Under the pieces are notes generated by a model, which was not told the origin of the DNA, made no database searches, and saw only the letters and a program-made list of their open reading frames with translations. 64,000 bases of DNA from Pararhizobium sp. (GTDB taxonomy: Bacteria > Pseudomonadota > Alphaproteobacteria > Rhizobiales > Rhizobiaceae), in assembly GCA_017794825.1 (NCBI GenBank), contig CP051237.1, positions 2,480,001 through 2,544,000 of the forward strand. Reading direction: 5' to 3'. Numbering within the stretch: position 1 is the stretch's first letter; the number at the start of each line of letters is the position of its first letter. Positions 52,424 through 63,193 of this stretch are shown here, piece after piece. A program made the translations under genes and the position numbers.

Positions 52424-55387
52424 ATGAACAAGAATGATCATCTATTCCTGGTTGACGGGTCAGGTTACATTTTCAGGGCCTTCCACGCCCTGCCCCCTCT
52501 GACCCGCAAATCCGACGGCCTGCCGGTCGGCGCCGTCGCCGGCTTCTGCAACATGCTGTGGAAGCTCCTTGCCGACGCGCGGGACACGTCCGTCGGGGTG
52601 ACGCCCACCCATCTGGCGGTGATCTTCGACTATTCCTCCAAGACCTTCCGCAAGGAACTCTATCCCGACTACAAGGCCAACCGGTCGGAGCCTCCGGAAG
52701 ACCTCATTCCGCAGTTCGGCCTGATTCGCGAGGCGACCAAGGCCTTTGACCTGCCCTGCATCGAGCTGGAAGGCTTCGAGGCCGACGATCTGATCGCCAC
52801 CTATGCGCGGCTCGCCGAGGAAGCCGGCGCCGACACGACGATCATTTCTTCCGACAAGGACCTGATGCAACTCGTGACCCCGCGCGTGTCGATGTACGAC
52901 AGCATGAAGGACCGGCAGATCGGTCGCGACGAGGTGATCGAGAAATGGGGCGTGCCGCCGGAAAAGATGATCGACCTGCAGTCCCTGACCGGCGATTCCA
53001 CCGACAATGTGCCGGGCGTGCCGGGAATCGGACCAAAGACGGCTGCCCAGCTTCTCGAAGAATACGGAGACCTCGACACGCTGCTGGCGCGGGCGGAGGA
53101 GATCAAGCAGAACAAGCGGCGCGAGAACATCATTGCATTCGCCGACCAGGCGCGCCTGTCGCGCGAGCTTGTCACGCTCAAGACCGACACGCCCGTCGAG
53201 GACGATCTGGACAGTTTCAAACTGGAGCCGCAGAACGGACCCAAACTGATCGCTTTCCTGAAGGCCATGGAATTCACGACGCTGACCCGCCGCGTTGCGG
53301 AGGCGACCGGCGCCGAAGTCTCGGACATCGATCCGGCGTCGGTCGAGGTGGAATGGGGCGCCGAAGCGCGCGGGCCGGACCTCGACGAGGGCGACGCCGC
53401 AACGCCGAAGGCGGCGACGAAGACGGAGACGGCGAACGGCGCAGACAGCGGACAGTGGACGCCGGCGGCTCTCGCCAAGGCCCGGGCCGAAGAGGCCGCG
53501 AGCGCCAGGATCGATCATTCCGCCTATCACTGCCTGCGCGACGTCGAGGCGCTGGACGCCTTCATCGCGGCGGCCCGGGAAACCGGCGTGGTCGCCTTCG
53601 ATACGGAAACGACCTCGCTCGACCCGATGCAGGCCGAACTGGTCGGCTTTTCGCTTGCCTATCAGCCGCAGGACGGCAAGGCGGCGGCAAGCGGACCTGT
53701 CCAGGCCGCCTACACGCCGCTGATCCACAAGGCGGGCGCCGACGACCTGCTCGGCGGCGGTCTCGTGGAAAACCAGATTCCGGTCGATGAAGCGCTGGCG
53801 CGGCTGAAAACGCTGCTCGAGGACCCGTCCGTCCTCAAGATCGCGCAGAACATGAAATATGACTGGCTGATCATGAAGCGCCACGGCGTCGAAATCCAGA
53901 GTTTCGACGACACGATGCTGATCTCATACGCCATCGACGCCGGCGTCGGCGGCCAGGGCATGGATGCGCTGTCGGAACGCTGGCTCGGCCACAAGCCCAT
54001 CGCCTACAAGGACGTCGCCGGAAGTGGACGCTCGGCCGTCACCTTCGATTTCGTCGATATCGAAAAGGCGACGGCCTATGCAGCCGAAGACGCCGACGTC
54101 ACGCTGCGTCTCTGGCAGGCTTTGAAACCGCGCCTTGCGGCCGACGGCCTTGTCAGCGTCTACGAACGGCTGGAGCGTCCCATGGTTGCGACCCTTGCCG
54201 CCATGGAAATGCGTGGCGTCAGCGTCGACCGGCAGATCCTGTCGCGGTTGTCGGGCGATTTCGCGCAAGGCGCCGCCGCTCTCGAAGACGAGATCCAGAC
54301 GCTCGCCGGCGAGAAATTCAACGTCGGATCGCCGCGCCAGCTCGGCGAGATCCTGTTCGGCAAGATGGGGCTTCCGGGCGGTACGAAAACCCGCTCCGGC
54401 CAATGGTCGACCACAGCGCAGAAATTGGAAGAACTGGCGGCCGAAGGGCTCGAACTTCCGGGCAAGATCGTCGAATGGCGCCAGCTCACCAAGCTGAAAT
54501 CCACCTATACGGACGCGCTTCCGGACTTCATCAACCCCGAGACCGACCGGGTGCATACATCCTATGCACTCGCCTCGACGACGACCGGCCGGCTTTCCTC
54601 GTCCGAACCGAACCTGCAGAACATCCCTGTGCGCACCGCAGAAGGCCGCAAGATCCGCACCGCCTTCATTTCACAGCCGGGCTACAAACTGGTTTCGGCC
54701 GACTATTCACAGATCGAACTGCGGGTGCTCGCCCATGTCGCCGACATCGAAGCGCTGAAAAAGGCCTTCGAAGAGGGTCTGGACATTCACGCCATGACCG
54801 CGTCGGAAATGTTCGGCGTGCCGGTCAAGGATATGCCCTCGGAGATCCGGCGCCGCGCCAAGGCGATCAATTTCGGCATCATCTACGGCATTTCCGCCTT
54901 CGGTCTCGCCAACCAGCTTTCCATTCCCCGTTCGGAGGCGAGCGAATACATCAAGACCTATTTCGAGCGTTTCCCGGGCATCCGCGACTATATGGATTCG
55001 ACCAAGGCCTTCGCTCGCGATCACGGCTACGTGGAGACGATATTCGGCCGGCGCGCGCACTATCCGGAGATCAGGTCGTCCAACCCGCAGGTCAAGGCTT
55101 TCAACGAGCGCGCCGCCATCAACGCGCCGATCCAGGGCTCGGCCGCCGATATCATCCGGCGCGCGATGATCCGCATGGACGCGGCGCTGGACGAGGCGAA
55201 GCTGACGGGCCGCATGCTTCTGCAGGTGCATGACGAACTGATCTTCGAAGCGCCGGACGACGAGGTCGACGCAACCATACGCGTGGCGACCGACATCATG
55301 GAGAACGCAGCGATGCCGGCGGTGGCGATGAAGGTTCCGCTGAAGGTCGACGCACGCGCCGCCTCCAACTGGGACGAGGCGCATTAG
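52424..55387 (+). CDS. polA: DNA polymerase I
   Basis: A 987-residue repair and Okazaki-fragment polymerase. Domains: 5'-3' exonuclease/flap endonuclease (about 1-300; EGFEADDLIATYAR, DKDLMQLV, SLTGDSTDNVPGVPGIGPKTA), 3'-5' proofreading exonuclease (about 385-570; FDTETTSLDPMQAEL keeps the DxE metal site) and family A polymerase (motif A DYSQIELRVLAHVA, motif B RRRAKAINFGIIYG, motif C VHDELIFE). Its stop overlaps the end of the convergent permease gene by 4 bp. ATG 52424 (MNKNDHLFLVDGSGYIFRAF) is the family start. Confidence 0.97.
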   Translation: MNKNDHLFLVDGSGYIFRAFHALPPLTRKSDGLPVGAVAGFCNMLWKLLADARDTSVGVTPTHLAVIFDYSSKTFRKELYPDYKANRSEPPEDLIPQFGLIREATKAFDLPCIELEGFEADDLIATYARLAEEAGADTTIISSDKDLMQLVTPRVSMYDSMKDRQIGRDEVIEKWGVPPEKMIDLQSLTGDSTDNVPGVPGIGPKTAAQLLEEYGDLDTLLARAEEIKQNKRRENIIAFADQARLSRELVTLKTDTPVEDDLDSFKLEPQNGPKLIAFLKAMEFTTLTRRVAEATGAEVSDIDPASVEVEWGAEARGPDLDEGDAATPKAATKTETANGADSGQWTPAALAKARAEEAASARIDHSAYHCLRDVEALDAFIAAARETGVVAFDTETTSLDPMQAELVGFSLAYQPQDGKAAASGPVQAAYTPLIHKAGADDLLGGGLVENQIPVDEALARLKTLLEDPSVLKIAQNMKYDWLIMKRHGVEIQSFDDTMLISYAIDAGVGGQGMDALSERWLGHKPIAYKDVAGSGRSAVTFDFVDIEKATAYAAEDADVTLRLWQALKPRLAADGLVSVYERLERPMVATLAAMEMRGVSVDRQILSRLSGDFAQGAAALEDEIQTLAGEKFNVGSPRQLGEILFGKMGLPGGTKTRSGQWSTTAQKLEELAAEGLELPGKIVEWRQLTKLKSTYTDALPDFINPETDRVHTSYALASTTTGRLSSSEPNLQNIPVRTAEGRKIRTAFISQPGYKLVSADYSQIELRVLAHVADIEALKKAFEEGLDIHAMTASEMFGVPVKDMPSEIRRRAKAINFGIIYGISAFGLANQLSIPRSEASEYIKTYFERFPGIRDYMDSTKAFARDHGYVETIFGRRAHYPEIRSSNPQVKAFNERAAINAPIQGSAADIIRRAMIRMDAALDEAKLTGRMLLQVHDELIFEAPDDEVDATIRVATDIMENAAMPAVAMKVPLKVDARAASNWDEAH

Positions 55388-56924
55388 CGCGGCCGGGTCA
55401 TCCGGTCGATAGCATAGGTGAGCTGGTAGAGGGCGACGGCGACGAGCACCGAGACGAGAGCGACGGTCCAGATCATGCCGTAATCGAGATAGCCGCGCGA
55501 CTGATTGAGCAGATTGCCGAGGCCTCTGCCCGTCGCCAGCCATTCGGCGATCATGACGCCGAGCAGCGCCTTGGGCATGGCGAGCCTTGCGGCGACGAAC
55601 AGCCAGTTGCGGCTCGCAGGAATTGCGACCAGCCACAGCTTCTTCACGGTGTTCGCGCCATAGGCGTCGACCAAATCGAAGGCTGCCCGCGGAATGAGCG
55701 CAAAGCCCTGCGCCAGCACCACGAAGGCGGCGAAGAAGGTCACCGACACCGTGATGACCAGCGTCACGGCGATTCCACGACCGAAAATCAGCACGGCGAG
55801 CGGAGTGAGCGCGACGAGCGGCATCGTCTGGGTAATAAGCGCGAAAGGCAGCAGCGCGTTCATGACCGTGGGCGCGGCGAAGGCGATCAAGGCCAGAACG
55901 AAGGCGACGGCGAGACCCGCCGCCATGCCTGCGACCGTGACAGGTATGGTTTCGGCGAGCGCCGCCAGCAGTTTCAGTTGCGCGACGGCGCTGGCGTTGG
56001 AGAAGAACAGGTAGTCGACGACGCCAAGCGGCGTCTTGGCGATGATCGGCGAAAGCTGGCTGATGACGAGCAGGCCCTGCCAGACGAGAAACGGAAAGGC
56101 GATCGCCGCGATCGTCATTGCGATCGACCGCAAACGGTTTTCTGCAACGGCCGTCTGCGGCGGCGACGGAGCCATGGTCACGGCCCGGTTGACGCCTGTC
56201 GTCATGCGCGCGACAAGCGCCGCGAGGCCGTAGCCCACGCCGGCGATCGCCGTGGCGGTCAGGCCGATGCCCCATAACCTGTCAGGCTCGGCGCGGCCGA
56301 GCGAGCCCAGAAGATAGGTGCCGAGACCCCAGCGCGCGCCGCTGCCGAATTCCGCCAGGATTGCGCCGAGCACGGCCGCCGGCGCCGCAACCTGGAATCC
56401 GCTCATCATTGCAGGCACGGCGGCGCGCAGCCGCACCATCCGGAGCGCGCGGAACCGGCCGCCGCCATAGGCGGAAATCAGATCGGCGGTTCGCGGATCG
56501 ATATCGTTCAGCCCCGACAGCGTCGCCGTCATCGTCGGGAAATAGACGAGCAGCGCCGCAAGCGCGATGCGCGCGGCCTCTCCGTCCAGCGCGATGACGA
56601 GTACCGGAACAAGGGCGATCGGCGGCACCGCGAAGATCGCGATATTGACGCCCCGCATCAGCCGCTCGGAAAAACGCCACAGGCAGAAACAGACGGCTGC
56701 GAGGATCGCGATTGCGTTGCCGATGACGAAACCCGCCGTGGATGTGCGCAACGTCGCAAGCACATGCGGCCAGTAATCCGCCCGATCGAGGAAAATACGG
56801 GCGAGAATCGCCGATGGCGCAGGCAGGGCGCCGCCGGCGACGAGCTGAAGGCGTCCGGCGATCTCCCACACGATAACAAGGGCGACGAGCAGGACCAGCG
56901 TCGCCGCGCGGTTGCCGGAACCGT

Positions 56925-56928
<4 letters not shown>
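55384..56928 (-). CDS. ABC transporter permease, two fused NitT/TauT-type domains
   Basis: A 514-residue inner-membrane protein made of two BPD-transp-1 (SsuC/TauC/ThiX-like) permease units in tandem, each with about six helices. EAA loops, which contact the ATPase, can be seen in both: [20 protein letters not shown] in the first half and [20 protein letters not shown] in the second. Ordinary members of the family are single-domain (about 250 residues) and homodimerise; the fusion gives both halves in one chain. The start overlaps the ATPase stop (ATGA). It is the last gene of the ThiY-like operon. Confidence 0.9.
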
Positions 56929-57709
<781 letters not shown>

Positions 57710-57713
<4 letters not shown>

Positions 57714-58696
57714 GACTGGATTTCGGCCAGGAGGCTGGTGTCGAACATGTCCGGCGTGGCCTTTATGCCGATGCTGTTAAGCGTTTCGACATTGGCGGCG
57801 ACGCCGGCTTCGTCCATGGCGAAAATACCGTCGGGATGCTCCATCAGAGGCTTCTGCGCCGTATTGAAGAAGATCTCGTTCTCGATCGTGCGACCGGTTC
57901 CCTTGAACCAGGTGTCGGCGAATTTGGGCGGCCAGACGGCCGGATCGACGAAGTTCTTGTCCCAGCCGGCGCGGCTGGCCCTGAGCCAGGCCACCAGTTC
58001 CGGACGCTTGTTCGCGAGCACGTCTTCCGTCACCACCACCGTATCGTTGTAGGTCTTGTAGCCGAAATCGTAGAGCAGAAAGCTGACGGCCTTCTCGCCC
58101 TGCTGTTCGATCGTATAAGGCACATTGGTCGTGAAATCGAGCGAGGCGTCGATCTCGCCCTTGATCAGCGGCGTCGGATCGTAGGCGTAAGGCACGATGT
58201 TGACTTCGGAGGCGTCGATGCCGTTGATCTTCAGCATCGCTTCGACCGAGATGACATTGACCGGCGGCACGGCCAACGTCTTGCCTTTGAGCTCTTCCGG
58301 GGAATTGATCGGCGCCTTGGCGAGCGAGACGATGCCGATCGGATTCTTCTGGTACTGGGCGCCGATGATCTTGAAGGGCGCGCCCTGGTCGACGATCGCC
58401 TTGATCGTGGTGTCGGGAGTCGTCAGGGCCAGGTCGGCCTTGCCGGCGATGATCGAGCTTTCCGGAATGACGTCAGGACCGCCCGGAAGATAGGTAAGGT
58501 CCAGACCGGCCGCCTCGTAATCGCCCTCCGCCATGGCCGCGAAATAGCCGCAGAACTCGGCGTCGTTGATCCATGCGGCCTGCATGGTCAGCGGCGTGGC
58601 CGCAAGCGCTTTCCGTGCAAATTGCGGCGTCAGCGCGAGCGCGGCGCCAGCAGTTGCGGTCTTGAGGAAATGTCGGCGATCGAAATGCAATTTCAT
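57710..58696 (-). CDS. ABC substrate-binding protein, NMT1/THI5 (ThiY)-like, Tat signal
   Basis: Periplasmic binding protein of 328 residues. The N-terminus has a twin-arginine signal ([16 protein letters not shown]), cut around ARKALAA. The mature part opens [20 protein letters not shown] and then [20 protein letters not shown], the pattern of the NMT1/THI5-like family whose ThiY members bind formyl-aminopyrimidine-type thiamin precursors. The family also covers riboflavin, taurine and nitrate-type ligands, so the substrate is not proven. The 5-FCL paralog gene is 34 bp upstream, supporting a thiamin/folate link. Confidence 0.88.
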
Positions 58697-58730
58697 GGCA
58701 GTCTCCTTTCATGAAGGACGGGGAGGATGA

Positions 58731-59471
58731 TCAGGCCGTGTTGAGACCCCGCATCGCCTGCAATTCTCGCAGCGGCGGCGTCTTTTCGATCTGTTCCGGT
58801 TCGAGCAGATCCCAGTGTATTCCGCGCGGCCTCGGTCCGCGGTTTTCTATGCGTCGCAATCCCGACGGGGTAGCGATCGTGTCGACCAGTATGTCGGTGG
58901 GGCTGGCGAACAGCTTGTCCTCGACGACCTGGACGTCGTGAACCATGGCGCTGACCGGCGTGCGGTCGTCGACGATGCCGAGTTCGGAGAACATGCCCCA
59001 TTCCAGGTCGAAGAAGCCGTGCCCCTTGCCGAAACGGACGCCATCGAGCGACACGGCCGACGCGCCGGTGACCATGAAGTCGAAACGGCCGCGCTCCGCG
59101 ATTTCCTCCAGCGTGATGCGCCGGCCGAAATGCTCCAGTCCGTCGAGCCATGCGGCAAAGAGTTCCTGACCCTCCGGCACCATGCCCGGCGCCAGGAGAT
59201 AGAAGCCGCGATAGATGCCGTAGGTCGAGACGACCATGGTCTTGCCGGCGAGAAGCATGCGGCGGCGAAGATCGACAAGACAGTTGTCAGGTGTGATGAA
59301 GGCGTAATCGCCTTCCCTGTAGGGCCGGTCGGCGACGAGATGGTCGGTCGCCGCCGTCGATCCCTGGAAATCGGGAATCACCTCGGAAAAATTCATGTGG
59401 AAGCGCGAATCCGGCAGCGCGACGGCCGCCAGGCGCGACCAGATCTTTTCCCTGACGATTTTTGTCTTAGA
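58731..59471 (-). CDS. 5-formyltetrahydrofolate cyclo-ligase-like protein (COG0212 paralog)
   Basis: Protein of about 246 residues with the NagB/5-FCL fold; the typical cyclo-ligase glycine-rich block GxGGGYYDR is changed to RFGKGHGFFDLEWGM, and the protein is longer than true 5-FCL (about 190). Such paralogs have been linked by comparative genomics to thiamin metabolism rather than folate. Here it is the first gene of an operon with a ThiY-like ABC transporter. Start: GTG 59471 (VSKTKIVREKIW) is chosen because the longer GTG 59525 would place the start directly against the operator palindrome; both are possible. Divergent from the RpiR regulator. Confidence 0.75.
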   Translation of the reverse strand, partial: SKTKIVREKIWSRLAAVALPDSRFHMNFSEVIPDFQGSTAATDHLVADRPYREGDYAFITPDNCLVDLRRRMLLAGKTMVVSTYGIYRGFYLLAPGMVPEGQELFAAWLDGLEHFGRRITLEEIAERGRFDFMVTGASAVSLDGVRFGKGHGFFDLEWGMFSELGIVDDRTPVSAMVHDVQVVEDKLFASPTDILVDTIATPSGLRRIENRGPRPRGIHWDLLEPEQIEKTPPLRELQAMRGLNTA

Positions 59472-59508
59472 CACTTTTTGTCCCGTTTGTTTCTTAATAT
59501 TGATTTTC

Positions 59509-59524
59509 TGAAACGAAGGTTTCA
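59509..59524. promoter_or_regulatory. Palindrome in the 5-FCL/RpiR divergent promoter
   Basis: TGAAAC-GAAG-GTTTCA, a perfect 6-bp inverted repeat with 4-bp spacer, 38 bp before the chosen 5-FCL start and 82 bp before rpiR. RpiR-family regulators often recognise short TGAAA/TTTCA dyads, so this is the likely operator. Confidence 0.55.
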
Positions 59525-59605
59525 CAATTGCAGGGACTTGTCACGTATTTTTTCGCCGCGCCGCAAAAATTTTGCTATCGGTGATGAACGGCCGGAAAGG
59601 AAACC

Positions 59606-60460
59606 ATGGGAACACGACTCGCCTTGCGCATTCAGGAACGGTTCGACGAACTGACCCGTTCCGAGCAGAAGCTGGCGCGGTTTCTGCTTGACCGTCCGGA
59701 CGAGATACTTGCGGCGTCGGCGACGGAGCTGGCCGGCTATTCCGGCGTCTCAAAGGCGACCGCGGCCCGGCTGTTTCGCAATCTCGGCTACCGTGACTTC
59801 AACGACGTGCGGCTGCAGGCGCGCGAGGAGCGCAACAGGACGGGACCTGTGCAGCAGATCCCGATGCCGCAGGTCGAACCGACGGCCGCCACCACCGTTT
59901 CCCTGCACCTGCAGGTCGAAGGCGCCAATCTGACCCGCACCTTCGAGGAGCTGCGGTCGGACCAGCTCAACCGGGCGGCCGAACGCGTCGCGACGGCCGG
60001 CCGGGTCTGGGTTGCGGGACTGGGCATAGAAAACGGTCTCGCCAAATATCTCCATATCCTGCTGTCGCGCATCCGGCCGGGCGTTCATCTGATTTCGGAA
60101 AACGCGGCTACCTGGCCAGAGGAACTGGCTTCGACCGGACCGAACGACACGCTGATTGTCCTCGCGGTGCGGCCCTGGCAGCCACAGATCTCGACCATGC
60201 TGACCTTTGCGCGCACGACGCGGCTGCGTTCGATCGCGATTACCGACCCGACCAACGCCGGCAAGGCGCAGCGCAAGGGCGCGCTGGTTCTCAATTGTCA
60301 CGTCTCCACTCCCTGGGACGAGATGACCCAGACAAGCGTTTTGAGCATGGCGCAGCTGCTTGCGGCGGCGACGACCGGCCGGCTTGGGGACAAGGCGCAT
60401 ATCCGCCGCAACCTCATCGCCGATCTGGCCGAGGAATTCGAGGACGGAGAGAATAACTGA
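59606..60460 (+). CDS. RpiR-family transcriptional regulator (HTH-SIS)
   Basis: A 284-residue regulator: N-terminal HTH (residues about 5-75, with LTRSEQKLARFLLDRPDEIL and YSGVSKATAARLFRNLGY) and a C-terminal SIS sugar-phosphate-isomerase domain (about 120-260, VWVAGLGIENGLAKYL and SENAATWPEELA). RpiR proteins usually sense phosphorylated sugars; here the neighbour is a ThiY-like transport operon, so the effector may be different. Divergent from the 5-FCL-like gene and sharing its palindrome. It converges with the LacI gene, 15 bp apart. Confidence 0.9.
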   Translation: MGTRLALRIQERFDELTRSEQKLARFLLDRPDEILAASATELAGYSGVSKATAARLFRNLGYRDFNDVRLQAREERNRTGPVQQIPMPQVEPTAATTVSLHLQVEGANLTRTFEELRSDQLNRAAERVATAGRVWVAGLGIENGLAKYLHILLSRIRPGVHLISENAATWPEELASTGPNDTLIVLAVRPWQPQISTMLTFARTTRLRSIAITDPTNAGKAQRKGALVLNCHVSTPWDEMTQTSVLSMAQLLAAATTGRLGDKAHIRRNLIADLAEEFEDGENN

Positions 60461-60475
60461 ATCCGGTTTTTCCGG

Positions 60476-61558
60476 TCAGACGGTTTGGCTGGCCTTGACC
60501 ATGCCGTCGAGATCTCCGGATGCGCCGTCATAGACCAGCGTCTGGTGACTCGAGACAGGATCGCCGTCGATCAGCCCCAGCACCGAACGGGCGAGATCGC
60601 GGCCGGCTTCGCGGAAATCCTCGCCGATGACGTGAATCGCCGGCCGGAACCATCGAAGATAGGTGAAGGACGACTGTTTGGAGACGATCGACAGGTCTTT
60701 GCCAATGGTGAGACCCGCTTTTTCGGCGCCGACACAGATGCCGATCGCCGTCGCGGCGCTGCCGCTGACGATCCCGTCAGGACGACCGGCGGACGTCATC
60801 AGCCGGTAAACCGCGCTTTCGACTTCCTCGATGCGGTCGTCGACCGTCACGTCGTTGATGGGGACGGCTTCAAGGCCGTGCGCGGCGACGCCGGACTGAA
60901 AGCCGGATCGCATATGCCGTGAATAGGTCTGGTTGTCGGGCGGTCCGAGCAAAGCGAGCCGCCGGCAGCCGAGACGCGCCAGGATATCGACGGCGTCGCG
61001 GGCAAAGGCGCAGTTGTCGAAATCATGATAGGCGTGCTCGACCTCCATGTCGGTGCGGCCATGCGTGGCGAACGGCATGTTTTTTTCAGCCAGGTAGCGC
61101 ACGCGCGGATCGGCGGGCTCGGTGCGCGACAGGATGACGCCGTCGGCGGATCCGGTTTCGACAACGTAGCGCACCGGTCCCATCCGGTCTCCCGGATCTC
61201 CGTAGGGCGTTACCACGAGGTGGTATTGCGTTCCCGCCAGAACCTCCGAAATGCCGCGCACCATGTTGGAGGTAAGGCCGGTGATTTCGTCCTCGGTGTC
61301 CAGGATCAGGCTGATGACGTTGGTCTTGCCGGTGCGCAGGCGCACGCCGGCGCGGTTGGGCAGGTAGCCGATCCGATCCGCAACGGCCCTCACGCGATGT
61401 TTGGTGTCCTCGCCGATATCCGGCGCGTTCTTGAGCGCTTTCGACACGGTTGTCACACCGAGGCCGGTCAGATAGGCGATCGTCTTCAGCGTCGGCCGCT
61501 GGCCGCCGGGGCGGTCCACCAAACGGACCGGGCTTCCGGAACGCGCTGACTTGACCAT
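60476..61558 (-). CDS. LacI-family transcriptional repressor
   Basis: A 360-residue repressor: N-terminal HTH and hinge (PTLKTIAYLTGLGVTTVSKA, about residues 22-41, then RVRAVADRIGYLPN) and a periplasmic-binding-protein-like effector domain. Start ATG 61558 (MVKSARSGSPVRL) gives a short basic leader before the HTH. Divergent from the sugar-transport gene; two related CTGCAACGTTGCAG-type palindromes lie in the gap, so it likely regulates both itself and the transporter in response to the imported sugar. Confidence 0.92.
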   Translation of the reverse strand: MVKSARSGSPVRLVDRPGGQRPTLKTIAYLTGLGVTTVSKALKNAPDIGEDTKHRVRAVADRIGYLPNRAGVRLRTGKTNVISLILDTEDEITGLTSNMVRGISEVLAGTQYHLVVTPYGDPGDRMGPVRYVVETGSADGVILSRTEPADPRVRYLAEKNMPFATHGRTDMEVEHAYHDFDNCAFARDAVDILARLGCRRLALLGPPDNQTYSRHMRSGFQSGVAAHGLEAVPINDVTVDDRIEEVESAVYRLMTSAGRPDGIVSGSAATAIGICVGAEKAGLTIGKDLSIVSKQSSFTYLRWFRPAIHVIGEDFREAGRDLARSVLGLIDGDPVSSHQTLVYDGASGDLDGMVKASQTV

Positions 61559-61640
61559 GACCGAGATATCCTCCAGGCATTGACCGGCATGAACGGAGTG
61601 GGAAAAACGACTGGTCGTCAGCCGGTGCGAGCGCATATTT

Positions 61641-61654
61641 CTAAAACGTTGCAG
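61641..61654. promoter_or_regulatory. Second LacI-type operator (near-match)
   Basis: CTAAAACGTTGCAG, matching 12 of 14 positions of the perfect palindrome at 61913-61926. It lies 82 bp before the LacI start codon, where it could mediate autoregulation or looping. Confidence 0.55.
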
Positions 61655-61878
61655 GAAAAAAGCAAGTGCGACCGCCTGCTCTGCGCCATAAATCGACGCG
61701 AACCACTCGTTTGGTCTCCCGTACTCACCCTTCACTCGACCACTGTAAGGGCATGTTTTTGCTTGTATTGCGGCCTTTCCGGAAATTTTCCTTTGCACTT
61801 AAGGGTTGTTTTCGGTTAAGCCCAAAACGTCCGCAAGGCGTCTTTCATGCGCTCATTGAATCGATTTGAACGGCGCTA

Positions 61879-61907
61879 TTGCAAATTGAAATCATTTCTT
61901 CTAACGT
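61879..61907 (+). promoter_or_regulatory. Promoter of the sugar ABC operon
   Basis: TTGCAA (61879-61884), 17-bp spacer, TAACGT (61902-61907), immediately followed by the operator at 61913. The -10 is a weak match. Confidence 0.5.
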
Positions 61908-61912
61908 TTTTA

Positions 61913-61926
61913 CTGCAACGTTGCAG
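61913..61926. promoter_or_regulatory. LacI-family operator
   Basis: CTGCAACGTTGCAG, a perfect 14-bp palindrome with the central CG typical of LacI/GalR operators. It is just downstream of the -10 element and 15 bp before the binding-protein start codon, ideal for repression. Confidence 0.75.
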
Positions 61927-61941
61927 ATTGGGAGGACAACT

Positions 61942-63177
61942 ATGCGTTTTCATACTCGACTTCTCGCTTTGGCGGCCACGGTGGCGATACCGTTCGGCGC
62001 AGCCCAGGCGACAGACCTCGAAGTGACACACTGGTGGACATCGGGCGGTGAAGCCGCCGCGGTCGCCGAATTCGCCAAGGCATTCGACGCCACCGGAAAC
62101 AAATGGGTCGACGGCGCGATCGCCGGCGGCGGCGGCACGGCGCGTCCCGTGATGATCAGCCGCATCACCGGCGGCGATCCGATGGGCGCCACGCAGTTCA
62201 ACCATGGTCGCCAGGCCGAAGAACTGATCGAAGCCGGACTGTTCATCGACCTGACGGAGCTCGCAGAGCAGGAAAACTGGAAAGACGTCGTCAACCCGCC
62301 GTCGCTGCTGGACAGCTGCACGCTTGACGGGCGCATCTATTGCGTGCCGGTCAATATCCATTCACCGCAGTGGCTGTGGCTCTCCCACAAGGCGTTCGAA
62401 GACGCCGGCGTCCCGGTTCCGACGAACTGGGACGAGTATGTGGCCGCCGCTCCCGCCCTGGTGGAGGCCGGCAAGGTGCCGCTGGCGCTTGGCAACCAAC
62501 CCTGGCAGTCCAACCTGCTCTTCGGCGCGGTGCAGATCGCGATCGGCGGCATTGACCTGTGGAAGCAGATCAACCTCGAAAAGGATGCAGACGCGGCGCG
62601 CGGACCGGAAATGGCGACAGTCTTCCAGGCGATGGCGAACGCCCGCGAAATGGCCAAGGAATCCAACGTCCAGGACTGGAACCAGGCCACCAACATGGTG
62701 ATTACCGGCGAAGCCGGCGGCCAGATCATGGGCGACTGGGCGCAGGGCGAGTTCCAGGTCGCGAACCAGGTCGCAGGCCAAGACTATTCCTGCCTGCCAG
62801 GCCTCGGCGTGCATGAATACATCTCGACGGGCGGCGACGCCTTCTACTTCCCGAAGCTCGACGATCCTGAGCAGACCAAGGCGCAGCTCGAACTCGCCTC
62901 GCTGATGGTCTCGAAGCCGGTGCAGGTCGCCTTCAACCTGAAGAAGGGCTCCCTGCCAATTCGCGGCGACGTCGACCTTGAAGCCGCCAATGACTGCATG
63001 AAAAAGGGCCTGGAGATACTCGCCGCCGGACGCATGCTGCCTTCCGGCGACCAGGTATTCTCGGCCGACACCCAGACGCAGTTCAACGATCTCATGGTCG
63101 AGTTCATGAAGGATCCGTCGATCTCCGCCGAGGACGCGCAGAAGCGCTACGCCGACATCGTCGAAAACGCCGACTGA
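61942..63177 (+). CDS. Carbohydrate ABC transporter substrate-binding protein (CUT1)
   Basis: A 411-residue periplasmic sugar-binding protein. Sec signal peptide in residues 1-23 (cut after AQA). The mature protein opens with LEVTHWWTSGGEAAAVAEFA, the N-terminus of CUT1 binding proteins close to the glucose/mannose-binding GtsA-type; PLALGNQPWQSNLLFG and GQIMGDWAQGEF are other family blocks. Two cysteine-bearing regions (DSCTLDGRIYCVP) may form a disulfide. The sugar is not identifiable. GGGAGG precedes ATG 61942. The permease gene follows after a strong hairpin. Confidence 0.9.
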   Translation: MRFHTRLLALAATVAIPFGAAQATDLEVTHWWTSGGEAAAVAEFAKAFDATGNKWVDGAIAGGGGTARPVMISRITGGDPMGATQFNHGRQAEELIEAGLFIDLTELAEQENWKDVVNPPSLLDSCTLDGRIYCVPVNIHSPQWLWLSHKAFEDAGVPVPTNWDEYVAAAPALVEAGKVPLALGNQPWQSNLLFGAVQIAIGGIDLWKQINLEKDADAARGPEMATVFQAMANAREMAKESNVQDWNQATNMVITGEAGGQIMGDWAQGEFQVANQVAGQDYSCLPGLGVHEYISTGGDAFYFPKLDDPEQTKAQLELASLMVSKPVQVAFNLKKGSLPIRGDVDLEAANDCMKKGLEILAAGRMLPSGDQVFSADTQTQFNDLMVEFMKDPSISAEDAQKRYADIVENAD

Positions 63178-63193
63178 GGCTGAACCGAAATGA

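Noticed and set aside
59472..59605. TPP (THI-box) riboswitch in front of the 5-FCL/ThiY operon
   Set aside because: The conserved CUGAGA-type and partner segments are absent, and the region is too short.
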